NCBI GenBank assembly: GCA_001632425.1
Contig: KV425557.1
Coordinates: 1-64,000, forward strand
DNA: 64,000 nucleotides
Direction of reading: 5' to 3'
DNA from: Neolentinus lepideus HHB14362 ss-1
Lineage: Eukaryota; Basidiomycota; Agaricomycetes; Gloeophyllales; Gloeophyllaceae
Shown: in pieces, positions 1 through 9,986 of the stretch
Layout of the letters: each line of letters begins with the position of its first letter
How positions within the stretch are numbered: the stretch's first letter is position 1
Position numbers and translations under genes: made by a program
The notes under the pieces: generated by a model
What the model was told of the DNA's origin: nothing
The model's database searches: none
The model's input: only the letters and a program-made list of their open reading frames with translations

Positions 1-1
1 T

Positions 2-79
2 GTCGGCAACGACCAAGTCCATCGCATGGAAGAGCTCGACGACCATGGCGATGAGGATGCACTGGCCGCGGATGATTAA
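2..79 (+). CDS. 3' end of a Ty3/gypsy-type polyprotein (partial)
   Basis: An open frame enters from the left edge and runs to a TAA at 77-79. It encodes an acidic tail that includes EELDDHGDEDALAADD. Acidic tails of this kind close the integrase end of gypsy-type polyproteins in basidiomycetes, and the following sequence carries a purine-rich stretch like the one next to the 3' LTR of such elements. Only about 25 residues are visible, so no catalytic motif can be checked. The assignment rests on context: a polypurine-like stretch, an antisense element-borne gene and an LTR-like block follow in order. Confidence 0.5.
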   Translation, partial: VGNDQVHRMEELDDHGDEDALAADD

Positions 80-210
80 GTTCATTTAATTTCTTATAGT
101 CCCTTTCATTACAAGTTTATTATTCAGTTGATCATTTATTACTTCCTTATATTTCAAACTAGACGCAACTCTGCTTCCCATTTTCTAGTGCAACCCCTCC
201 TCTCATGAAG

Positions 211-247
211 AACTGAGGACAGTCCCCATTTTAAAGTCCAGGGGAGG
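211..247 (+). repeat. First copy of polypurine-tract-like repeat
   Basis: A segment reading AACTGAGGACAGT, a short T-rich spacer, then AAAGTCCAGGGGAGG recurs almost exactly at 2569-2605. The purine-rich end resembles the polypurine tract that sits just inside the 3' LTR of gypsy elements. This copy lies about 130 bp after the polyprotein stop. Confidence 0.65.
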
Positions 248-463
248 AGGGAACACTGTTCAACCAGTGTGCGCATACACTTTTTCATTTTTTTACTTTA
301 TCTTTGTTCCTTCATATGCGCTATTTTGCGCTATCTGCGCTATTACCCGCTTCACCACAACAGCGCTACCCAATCAAAGACAGAAGAAAGTCAAGATTCA
401 CGCAAGAGCGAGCGCGCGCGCGCAAGACCGAGCGATTTCAATTACAAGAAAAGATTTTCTATT

Positions 464-2518
464 CTACAAGGCAGAAGGTACTACAGGAGGGGGCGCATAC
501 TTAGCTATGAGCGCATTAGCTTCCTCCTCCGACGAATCCTCCTCCGACGAGTCGTCACTCTCATCCTCGTCAACCTCCAGTGCGCGATCGCACTCATCCC
601 CGCTATCCTCCCGCTCTGCATCTTCAGGCTCGCCATAAGAGCCGTGGTCGGTACTCTCCGCGCTACTACTTCGAGGACAACGAATGGCGTCAGTCAGACC
701 CAGTCGAGCTAACAAGCGCACGTACTCGCGCTCGTCGTCATTCAGCCCCCAACCCTCCTCCTCTGTCTTCTCCTCCACGCACCGCTCGCCAAAGTCTTCC
801 CCACCGTCTTCACCAGCTGGCTCGTGGTCGCGCGCTGCTTCAGTACGCTCTTCAGTCTCCCCGGCGCGACCATAGACCGGATAATCCTCGAGTGGCGACG
901 CGCACGCCGAAGGATGGTCCAGGAAATAGCGCTCCGCCAGGTGAAGCGTCGGATACGCCGTGGACCGAAACAAGCGTCCGCGCTGGAGCTCCCGAGCAGT
1001 GGAGGAGCGGTCTAAAGACCAAGCGTCAGTTTATTACAAGCAAGAGACACAAAGTTGTGTACCTTGGTCAATAGTGCGTGTTAGCGCTACCACCATCTCC
1101 TTGAACTCCGAGGCTTGCGCATCGAGCGCGCGACGGAAGGCCTGGTTCTCGTACTGTTGCGCAGTGACCCACGCCTGGAAAACTTGGCCGTTGTGTTCCA
1201 GCGTGCCGATGCGCGCCTCCATGGCCGTAACGCGCTCTTGAAGAGAGCGATCTTCAGACGCAGCAGGAGCGGAAGGAGGAGGAGGAGGCTGGGTCGGTAT
1301 CGAGGCCACCACACCGAGGAGTTGAGAGGGATTGTTGGCGTCAAACACCTGACTGCCAAATTCTAGGACACCTAGTCAGCCAGAAGCAAGTAGCGACGAG
1401 AACTATCGAGGCTTACCTGGAACCTGGAAACGCACGCATTTGAAGGGTGGCATCCCTTCTGTGTCGTCGCGCGGTCTTTTCTCTCCAGCTGGAGTACTAT
1501 TTGATGGGCCCGCCTCCGCGTTATCCACTGTTGGCGCCATGCGCTGAGAACGAGACCGTGTAGCAGTCGCAGCGGTACCCAGCGCCGGCAGTCCACCGCC
1601 CGAAGATCCACTCGGCAACTGCGGCACTACCTCAGGCGATGAGGGAGGCGCATTCTCCCCCTCATCAACTGCAAAGAAAAAGGGATTAGAACAGCTAGAG
1701 CGGATTGAAGCGAGGCGACACTTACCGATCTCTACGCGCGTCCTTCGAACGCGCGCTCTTGATCCAGATGGCGCCGAATGGCGCTCTGCATCCACCCGCA
1801 GGCACTCAGTGTTGGAGACAACGCCTGCGGAGAGCGAGCATCCCTTTCGCGAGAGCTTGCAGGAGTAGCAAGCGGTCGCCGGCATCGAGTCAAGGCGCGA
1901 ATAGCAAGAGTGACCTTTCGCGACACAGTGGTCGCACTAGTGCAGAAACAAGAATCAGCATCGGAAAAGCAAGGATAGGCTATTGAAGAACTTACCGGCC
2001 GTTCATTGCGCAGCCCCACCTCTATCTGCTGCGACAACCTTTTACCGCGAAGGCACGGTACCTTCTCTAGGCGGGACTCCTCGACGGCTTTCGCCTTACC
2101 CTTCCCTTTCGTTGTACGAGTGGCGACCGGAGCCACAACTTCTTCCTCCTCCTCGACGGGTGGTACCTCTTCGGCCGATGGTGGCAGCTCCTCAGTCAAT
2201 GGCGGCATCACAACCAGCGACCACGGAAGGCTGGGGAAGCGTCATCGCAACTCCGAAACGACCGATGACGAAAGGAGCTCGAGGCAGAGCGCTGCATACT
2301 CCCATTCCCGTGCAGCGCGCACCACCGCGCTACCATCAACAGGCTAGCAAAGACCTTAGCGCTATGAAACGAGAAGAATACCTGGGTTAGCTTACCACCA
2401 AACCAGCAAGCGCATATACCGCGGAGGATTCTTCAAAGTCGCAACGCACAAGAGCGTCAGCCACTTCTTGAATAGCGGCGCAGAGCGAGGGGCTGGAAGC
2501 AGTAGAAGAAGCTGACAT
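464..2518 (-). CDS. Spliced antisense gene within a gypsy-type element; cysteine-rich, coiled-coil, acidic protein
   Basis: Six exons on the minus strand keep one reading frame with GT-AG introns: 2518-2396, 2190-1996, 1936-1726, 1668-1417, 1371-1063 and 1011-464, giving about 545 aa. The product has a glutamate-rich N-terminal part, then a cysteine module (RPCDHC, a cysteine a few residues on, then ACYSC and KGCSL, that is C-x2-C-x6-C twice), a Ser/Pro-rich linker, a proline run, a predicted coiled coil (LQERVTAMEARIGTLE region) and a very acidic Ser/Glu tail. The cysteine module resembles short zinc-binding knots common in uncharacterised basidiomycete proteins. The gene lies wholly between the end of pol and the LTR, in opposite orientation. 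The second intron boundary (about 205 nt, long for this genome) is the least certain. Function is unknown; nucleic-acid binding is only a guess. Confidence 0.7.
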
Positions 2519-2568
2519 AGCGAAAAGCGATTAGCGACGAAGGGAGCGAAGAGAGCGATGGCTAGCGA

Positions 2569-2605
2569 ACTGAGGACAGTTCGTTTTTAAAGTCCAGGGG
2601 AGGGT
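2569..2605 (+). repeat. Second copy of polypurine-tract-like repeat, abutting the LTR-like block
   Basis: This copy repeats 211-247 with the same AACTGAGGACAGT, T-rich spacer and AAAGTCCAGGGGAGG. It is followed by TGATAGG, a plausible LTR start, so this is the copy best placed to act as the plus-strand primer of the element. Confidence 0.6.
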
Positions 2606-3490
2606 GATAGGCCCAGTTGGCTTCTGACCCCAGAAAACGCGACTTAGAGCGATTCCGTGCGCTTTGTGGGAACGGCGACTTAGCGACTCAATAGCGCACT
2701 GTCGGTACTCTGCGCACTAGCGACCCTATGCACCAGCGACAAGGCTCTCGGCTCCTCGGCGGACTTAGGACGGCTCCTCGGTAGCTCGGACGTCGGGCGT
2801 CATTCAGTCGAGTCATCGGCATTTCGGCAGGCGTCGGCCGGCGTTCTTACTGCGGTCCGAACCGAGGCGGTGTCTCAGGGCGCCTTTCCATATGGCGTAC
2901 AGCCCGCCGTCACCTCGGATCAGCGCGAGTTCTATTGGTGCGACTTTCCTTATGCGTGCAGTGCGCATCGACACATGGCGCGACCATGGCTATCACGACA
3001 CCGCCGCACCACAGAGCAGTCCCACCCTTTATCCCTCTTTCGGCAGCATCGCGCTAGCATCGGCAGCATAGCCCACCCCCAGATTATCGAAGAAGCGCGC
3101 CCTAACGCAAAGTCAAGACGCACCCGACTGGCTCCCGTCCGCGGAGCGGCGCACGTGCTAGAGTTCGTCACGCAGGATATTGGTCGCAGAGCGCATGTGG
3201 ATTAGGAGCAAGGCAGTACAAGTCGTATGGATGTGAGGCTGAGCAGAGGCACAACTCACCGTCGTAGGTAGATAGGATCGGACGCGGAGTAGTTTTTCTT
3301 ATGTATTTAAGCCATTACTTTACTATCTGCAAAACAAGTTAATTCTTCACCACACACTTCAGATTTCAGTTTTGCGCCAGAGCTTTCTTTCTAAGTCCAT
3401 CTTATGACTCGTGTTTAGGTACTCTTGCGTACCTCCGACTTCACCCAGAGATAGCGACAGAATACACCAGCGTAGCATCGCTGTTCGTAA
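2605..3490 (+). mobile_element. LTR-like block of the gypsy-type element (right boundary uncertain)
   Basis: The block begins with TG directly after the polypurine-like tract. It has no convincing gene, is dense in AGCGAC/AGCGC words, and holds a TATA-like TATTTAAG near 3304 followed by T/C-rich sequence, as expected for the U3-R part of an LTR. The matching 5' LTR is outside the window, so the 3' end and any target-site duplication cannot be fixed; the end given is a guess. Confidence 0.4.
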
Positions 3491-3959
3491 GTCACCCTTT
3501 ACACGTTACCTTCTCCAAGACAGCCCCGTGCGCTGTAGCATAGTACTAATAAGAGTCAATATACGTCCGAGTCAGAGATAGCGACTACCAGTAGTGTTCC
3601 ACTATAGAGCATCAAAGACCACATAGCGCCGAGCAAGAGGACTATCGTACAGCACCCATACAGCGCCGCACATATAGCGCTACATAGCGCATAGTGTCGC
3701 CTTCACTCTACAGACTGCCGCCGAGTAGCGACTTGGCGCCAACCTTCCTTTAGCCCCACCTATACGTCTCACCTTCACCCATCCCCTCCGAACTATATTA
3801 CCCTTCGCTACCCCGGGCCTCGCAGCCATCTGACACCAAGGGCTTTGGTGTTTGCTTTGTGGTTGTGTCTACACTTTAGGTCTCTTTTCCGCGGGTTTCG
3901 TCGTGTGTCTGTGCATATCAACATGCATCTGAACACCTGCTTTCTACTGACCCTCTCCT
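3491..3959. other. Non-coding stretch beyond the LTR-like block
   Basis: No supported gene. AGCGC/AGCGAC words continue to about 3735. A TGGCGCCAAC word at 3734-3743 resembles a retroelement primer-binding site, but no recognisable gag follows. Confidence 0.4.
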
Positions 3960-3968
3960 TGCTGCAGA

Positions 3969-4320
3969 GATATCTTTGCTGCAGCGACGGCAACTACGCG
4001 TAAACCGAAAGCTCCTGCGACACATCAAGGCAACGGAATCACTGCCTGACTTCACTGGAATTGTGGGTCGTGGCATTCGGGAAGGCAGTATAGCTGACGG
4101 CGTCCCCAAATATCCTGCAGAGCAAGTGGACAATGAGGCAGTACTTCCCGGAACAGATGGAGAGAACAATGTCGACGGGGAGGTGGATGATGATGAATTT
4201 GAGGAGGATTTCAGCCGGTTCACTGAGTTCTTCAACAATCTCGCTACTGAAGCTTCATCTCATGATGCAGGATCTTTGGATAATAACCCTAGAGGGGCAT
4301 ATTTCAAGTGGAGACTCTGA
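3969..4320 (+). CDS. Possible last exon of an unrecognised gene
   Basis: An open frame follows a good acceptor (TTGCTGCAG near 3967) and ends in TGA at 4318-4320. It encodes about 115 residues: a basic start (QRRQLRVNRKLLRHIKA), a middle with GIVGRGIREGS, and an acidic stretch (DGEVDDDEFEEDFSRF). No upstream exon could be joined with confidence, so this may be the 3' exon of a gene or a piece of a decayed element. No family is recognised. Confidence 0.3.
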
Positions 4321-4630
4321 CAATTCTTAATGTACCTATCTGAGCAGTTTTGATAATTTAGACAGTTTTTGGCTTAATTGAGCGGTTGAAAATTGACCGA
4401 ATGTTCTTGTATGCATGCAAATATGTTTTGGAATACAATCCATATTTTTTCTGAAGGAAAGATCATGGTAGGGAGTGAGATACGGACTGTTTCATGGAGA
4501 GCTATCAGCCACCAACTGAAGTTGCAGTTGTGCGTCAGGCGTCTAACTGCACACATGCTGCTTCCTCATGTTCTTGTCTGACAACTTGACTACACAACAC
4601 TACTGATACATTTTCCTTGTACTCATCAAC

Positions 4631-6230
4631 ATGACTGGGCGACGCCGTCCTTCAGCAACTCTCTGGCATGCTCCGTACAGCCCAGCAGCAATGCGTGTTT
4701 GGATGCAGACTGAGGCCCGTAACGCAACACATCAGGACTTTGACTTCAAACGTTTTCAAGAACGTCTCGATGTCCATCTCGACCAAAGTGATCAATTGGA
4801 CCGTCCTCTTCATTCTCACTTCTGCGAAAGCAAGCAAGACAGAGTGCTGGCCTATGAGGAAGGTTTGCGGGACATCAAGGACGCGGTTCGTATAGAGGCT
4901 TTCTGCATTCTGGGTATGTTAATTAGTTCTATGGCAGGCAACAGGTATTAGCCGTATATCAGATGCGGTCTTTATTGGATTTGCTATCCGTCCTGAGTAC
5001 AATCCAACCCAGAAGCTGGAATCTGAGAAAATACGTGTAGATGTCATAAAAACATGGCAGTGGGATATGGACCCTCAATGGCAGGATGTCATTGACGAGA
5101 TCACTGATATCTTGCAGCGGAAAGTTGGTATGCCTCATGTCGCAGGATATAGGTCAAGGGCGGGGCACATTATACCGCCTTCAGGATATATGCTGGAAGA
5201 TGGATCTTCAGGATGTGTTGTCGAGATTGATGTGGGCCGCTCAACACAGTTGGATCCACCAGAAGTTGATGAACTGCCCTGCACAAGATGTGAACCTAGC
5301 CGCACCCACTCAGTGACCGGTATGTATCAATGAAGCTCCATTTTCATGATCTAACAAGAATCTGTAGTGTCCACGACAGCAACTCAGAGTTCGCAAGGAC
5401 AGCAGGTGCAAAGGAATGTTCCTGGTATCACCGGCAAGTGTAGTTACATCCCATGAACATCTTGATCTGAAGTTTTACTTGTAGTTACCCCACCAACGCC
5501 AAGGCCGACGCACACTGTCATCAGTGCAGGCACACAGACAGGCCATAGTTTGACACGCCCTGCTACACCTGTTCGAACAGCTCCGTCTCACAGGCCTGCA
5601 TCTGAATCCGTGTCAAATCAGTCAGCTCTGCGTTTGGATCCAGGTCCATCTTCAAGGCCTGCTTGTGAGCTGTATCCCAAGCTCCCTTCCCTGTCAGTTT
5701 CGTCTCCTGGTACACCTCGCTCTCCTGTTGCACCCCGCTCTCCTGGTACACCCTGCCCTCCGGCTGCACCCCACTCTCCTGGTACACCCCGCCCTCCTGC
5801 TGCACCACGTCTCGCATCTGCACCCCTTCCTGACTCACCCCATCCTCTGTCGGCAATCATCGACATACCATCTGATGAAGAAGACAATGCCAGTGATCAC
5901 AGGAACAGGGTTCACAGTGAACACAGCTCGAGGGCTGCTCAAGATCTTGATGACGTACCACCACCCCCATACTACTCTGCAGTCTCTGTGACTGACTTCA
6001 ACTTTGCACCTGACGTCATTTCATTCCTCATCGAGAGGGATATCGATATCCACAGCCTGGCTTGTATTGATCGAGTATTGGACTGCCATTTTGAAGATTG
6101 GCGACAGGGCTTCCAGGATGCCGGTCTCACAGAGATGGATGCAACTTCTCTTGTTGACCTCGTTTACGGTAGTCTTGATGAAGACCAGAAAGCTCTTATA
6201 GAGGCTAGCACAGGGCATGGCCAAGTGTGA
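4631..6230 (+). CDS. Uncharacterised proline-rich protein, intact, four exons
   Basis: Exons 4631-4913, 4945-5319, 5368-5433 and 5485-6230 join in frame to about 489 aa. The third intron starts with GC (GCAAGT at 5434) instead of GT, and the frame is kept only if it is used. The N-terminal 200 residues look globular, with a basic start and WQWDMDPQWQDVIDEI in the middle. They are followed by a Ser/Thr/Pro region with tandem PAAPRSPGTP-like units (about 5700-5850), an acidic patch with SDEEDN, and a C-terminal segment rich in aspartate that could fold as a small helical domain. I recognise no domain. It lies between transposon-derived blocks and next to a second unknown gene on the same strand, so it could be element cargo or a lineage-specific gene. 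Confidence 0.6.
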
Positions 6231-6505
6231 GCACTGTTCGTAGCTTTACCATTACTGATGAATCTTTCTAGCCAACTGGCTATGAAATGAAAATGTGTAC
6301 GCATTTTTGCCATATATTGTTGCTTAAATGTCTTTAGATTAGAATTGCAACTCAAAACCCGTCAATGAGCAAGTACAATGTGTGACTACGCTGGTCACGT
6401 GCCAATGTTTAATGTCGGCTAAGTCGCTAAAATATTGTGTGTTCCTATTGACGTGTCTTTGTTGAATGCGCTACTACACCAGCACATACCGCTCCCACTT
6501 CCACG

Positions 6506-8483
6506 ATGGTGGATGACCAGCACCGGTGCAAATGGGCAAAGGCCTCAGTGGAGCAGCAAGCAGCTTCTGCAGCTCGAAGTGATGCAATGTGGGCGGATAT
6601 CAATGCAGAGCGTATCAACTACCAGCAGGCGATTGCTCGCCTGGCCGAGCAACATAATAGGTATATACATTTCACCTACGACTCAAACGGAATACTAACA
6701 CATGGTTAAAGGACCACACATTACATATCCAGGCAGTTATATGCCCCTACCGCCAATGAACGGAATAAGCACCTGTTTAATGCCGTCCTCCATGATGAGA
6801 CCAAGAAGCGGAAGGCTGATGGTATGTAATATTTACCGCCGCTTTCATTGTTTTCTCATAGGGGTCAGGTACCTTTGGCGAAGGCAAGGAGGCCTTAACA
6901 GACCTGTCGTGAGAACTATCACAAGATAAATGGTGGAAGAAACTGCCTCAACGGGAGAAGGACATTCTCCTGCAGCAACTCAAGGACGATACAGCCCGGA
7001 AGGCAACAAAAAAGAAGGTAAAGGCAAAGGAAATTGGGCGGGACATCCAAGCAACTATAGATCGTGTTAATCAAGAGGTACGCCCTCTATTTACTACCAT
7101 ATGTGAATAATCATTGACAACACGACGTAGCTTGTATCTCTCCAAACGCGGACAGGCTGTCAAGTATTCTACGCCGTTGTTCGTAATGACACAACTGATC
7201 CCTTCAACGCCCGTGTCTACGCCAGCCCAAAAGTTCAAGACGCGTTTGTTACCGTCTTCAAGCACACTGCTGAGCAGGTCGCACTCAAAGTCGAGGCCTA
7301 TATCATGAGCGGCATCACCAGTATCATCAGGCAGGCGGGAATAAAACAGAGTTCATTCTTCAAAGGGGAGGTCCGTTCAATGATCAATACCGGTCTCCGT
7401 AAGTCATTTGCTTATTAGTCAGGTTTCAAGATAGCTCACTACATTGCAGGTAACATCCTCATGCACGAGAGGGAGCAGCCAGAGGACACAATCCCCGACA
7501 TGGCCTATGCAAGATATGAAGAATTCGTTTGTAAATGGGGTGTTCATCTGATCGGCTGGACTGAAGATTCTATGTGCAACCCCGGTAACTTCAAGTCAAC
7601 AGCCCGCCTCAAGCGTCTATATGAAGCACTGAAAGATGGCAGTTGTCATTGGGAATGCCTGACCGAAGATGAATGGAAGAAGCGGAAGGATGCTCTGAAG
7701 TTGCGTGAACAGAATGGGAGCATTCGAGAGCGCAGGGACTTGGGCAAGGCACGGGGGCAGAGGACGCATGGGCGGAAGGCACCCAAAAGTAAGGAGCTGG
7801 TGTCAGCGAGTGAGGATGAAGATGATGGGCCACGCAAGGATGAAGGTGGTGAGGAGGGCGGGAGTGATAGCGAAGCCCCGCTGGAGCGTCATGATGACGC
7901 AGGCGGTAGTCTCTTTTCCGATGAGGAAAGCAGCGGCCCAGGGACGGGTGAAGATGGAAGCGAGGGTGGGGACAGGCCATCGAACGATGATGTCATTCAT
8001 GAGCAGCACGCGAACGACAATCATCCAATGTTCAGGTTTACCTCTGAGACCAGCAGTTCTATTCTCCCACTCGGGGACAAGGTCTCCCATGCAAGGCTGT
8101 ATCCTCCTGTACCCCCGACTGCAGCATCCTCGACACCACCTGCTCCTTGTCAAGATAATCTCATCGGTCAGTCTTCATCAGTTGCTGGTTCAACACACGA
8201 TAATACTGGGCAGTTTGCTTTTGGCTCGGGCTATGGATATGGGTTATCTTCTTCTACTGCCGACTATGGATCTCATTTACCACTGTCAGGTTCCGGCGGC
8301 TTCAACTCTAGTGGCTTCAATACTGACCCCTTCACCTCACAATCCTGGTCTCAAGACATGTGCAGTATGCACTTTCCCCAGCCGTCTAAGGGGGGTCTTT
8401 TGTTCCACAATGAGAATCTCATGCCGTCGTTCGACTTCACTTTCCATGGCGATAACCCATCCTTTATTGATCATTCATTTTAA
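6506..8483 (+). pseudogene. Uncharacterised basidiomycete family protein, broken by one in-frame TGA
   Basis: Exons 6506-6660, 6733-6821, 6869-7077, 7131-7398 and 7450-8483 join with consistent phases into 585 codons, but codon TGA at 6910-6912 lies inside exon 3 with the frame open on both sides. No alternative acceptor in exon 3 removes it and restores the frame. The C-terminal half has a pattern I associate with a large uncharacterised Agaricomycete family: a helical region with RNDTTDPFNARVYAS, then FVCKWGVHLIGW and an LT-x-DEW segment, followed by a low-complexity Gly/Ser/Asp tail. No catalytic motif is visible. A CGA-to-TGA change would explain the stop. The gene could also be functional through readthrough or a sequencing error. 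Confidence 0.55.
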
Positions 8484-9140
8484 TATCCTTCAACTCTAAC
8501 CTAATGCTGAGCTCTACCCTAACGTCCACCTTATTTACTTATGTTTCTGTCATTTAGATTCTTTCTTATTCGAGTTACATAGTTAGGCCAACTACTAGTT
8601 ATATTGAATAGAATCTACTTGCGCTTAGAACCAGTTGTCAACTCTCGAGAACGGCGGCGGCGACGAGCAAGGGCGGGCATGCCAGACAACGGCGGCGATG
8701 GCGGGACTTCTCACTTGACGTCATGGTCGACGGGACGGCAAGACAACACCGGCGGTGACACCAGCCGACGGGAAGGTACTCTAAGAGTCACTAAGGACAC
8801 GATAGCAGGAGGGGATTCTGGTGGGGTGCGCAATTAAGGTTTTCAAGGCCTAGTAGGCTAGGCACTTCGACCCCATTAGGAAGGCTAGCGTGGCTTCTTT
8901 AGAGTGTCACTCGGGTGCAGGTTGAGTCACTATGCAGGCTAGCAAGACTGCCCAAAGTTCTCACACTCCCAAAGGTCACGTGCGCAACCACAAACGGCAA
9001 TGCTGCCACATTCGGAAGCTTTGCGAAGCCTATCGGAGGATTCGCGGCGCCTCGTGTGTCCGACACGGACACCACGTATGGACATTTTTTTGCGGTAAAA
9101 TGGTGTACAATATATTGCATTTACTCTTGTTACTGTGAAG
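8484..9140. other. Intergenic, no gene seen
   Basis: A GC-rich patch of CGG-type words (about 8650-8790) is the only visible structure. Short frames lack splice support or protein character. Confidence 0.5.
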
Positions 9141-9239
9141 GTTCCAATGGTGTAACGGATAAGGATGGAATGATGAATGCTGGAGGTCTTGTGTTCGATT
9201 CTTCATGAATGTAATGTTTTTTGCGTCCATTTTTTTTTT
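9141..9239 (+). repeat. Degenerate tRNA-like sequence with pol III signals (SINE candidate)
   Basis: An A-box-like TGGTGTAACGG (9148-9158) and a B-box-like GTGTTCGATTC (9191-9201) are spaced as in a tRNA gene, and a run of ten T (9230-9239) follows as a pol III terminator. The acceptor and T stems pair poorly when folded by hand, so this is not a working tRNA. A tRNA-derived SINE or a tRNA pseudogene fits better. Confidence 0.45.
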
Positions 9240-9453
9240 GCCACTCTGCTGCTAAGTCTCTCCAATGTCTGTTCGGCTTTCTCCGCGCACATCCTTTGCA
9301 TCGTTGTACATGTACGTGACATCTGGCATGAACAAAATCAAGAATACATGTTTTTATATCGTGCAAGTATGCTTTATATGTAAATAGCTACTCTCAAGTC
9401 ATGTTTCTCTGGGTGCCATGTATTGCACTCAGATTAAAATGCTTTTACTACTC

Positions 9454-9461
9454 ACCGGGAA
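9454..9461. repeat. Left 8-bp target-site duplication of the hAT element
   Basis: ACCGGGAA lies directly before the left inverted repeat. The identical ACCGGGAA lies directly after the right one at 9979-9986. Confidence 0.85.
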
Positions 9462-9978
9462 CAGTGTTGTATGGTCGGATGACCGGTCGCTAAAGTCATT
9501 TGCACGACCATGGCGGAAAGTCACCGACCGGCCATTCATCTGGCAAATGCACAACTTTCTCACGTAGATGACATTATTATCAGCCAATCAGAATCTATCT
9601 CTGTATTTTTAGATATCCTCTGATCCATCTATATCGGCTGTATCCGACTCGGCAATGGCCGGAGATCCAGCACTAGCACCAGCAGGGCACCTCTCGAGTC
9701 TGAGTTGCAGGAGGAGCTCAATCTGTATGATTTACTTAATGCAGGTGGGGAGGAAGATCCTGATGATGACTTTGAGCTCGACACAAGCACCAAATATATT
9801 CTAACATCATAAATGGAGACATTTTTTGCTTTATGTTGCAACAAGCCCGACGCCACAATCCTATTATAGAAAGGTCATCCTATACATGCGAAAGTCGTGT
9901 CCAACTTCGGTCGCCGACCAAGGGGGCCAACGACAGGTCAACAACTTCAGCGACTTTCCGCCGCCCCGCACAACACTG
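9462..9978. mobile_element. Non-autonomous hAT-type DNA transposon, 517 bp
   Basis: The ends are CAGTGTTGT (9462-9470) and ACAACACTG (9970-9978), perfect inverted repeats of 9 bp that start with the CA-G typical of hAT termini. They are flanked by identical 8-bp direct repeats ACCGGGAA, the target-site length made by hAT transposases. Subterminal GTCGCTNAAGT-like words occur inside both ends. The interior is too short for a transposase, so movement would need one supplied in trans. Confidence 0.85.
9624..9812 (+). pseudogene. Short acidic open tail inside the hAT element
   Basis: The frame is open from 9624 to a TAA at 9810-9812 and ends in an acidic stretch (GGEEDPDDDFELD). The tail of a transposase left in an internally deleted element would look like this, but no hAT dimerisation motif is left to prove it. 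Confidence 0.3.
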
Positions 9979-9986
9979 ACCGGGAA
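9979..9986. repeat. Right 8-bp target-site duplication of the hAT element
   Basis: ACCGGGAA, identical to 9454-9461. Confidence 0.85.

Noticed and set aside
269..1074. Arg/Ser-rich plus-strand frames in the first kilobase
   Set aside because: They are mirror readings of the acidic last exon of the antisense gene, whose six-exon phase agreement is much stronger.
3734..3743. TGGCGCCAAC, a primer-binding-site-like word that could mark the start of a second retroelement directly after the LTR-like block
   Set aside because: No TG...CA end lies directly before it and no gag-like protein follows, so it is probably chance.
8640..8800. CGG-rich patch as a possible expandable trinucleotide repeat
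   Set aside because: The units are scattered and imperfect, with no tandem array of meaningful length.
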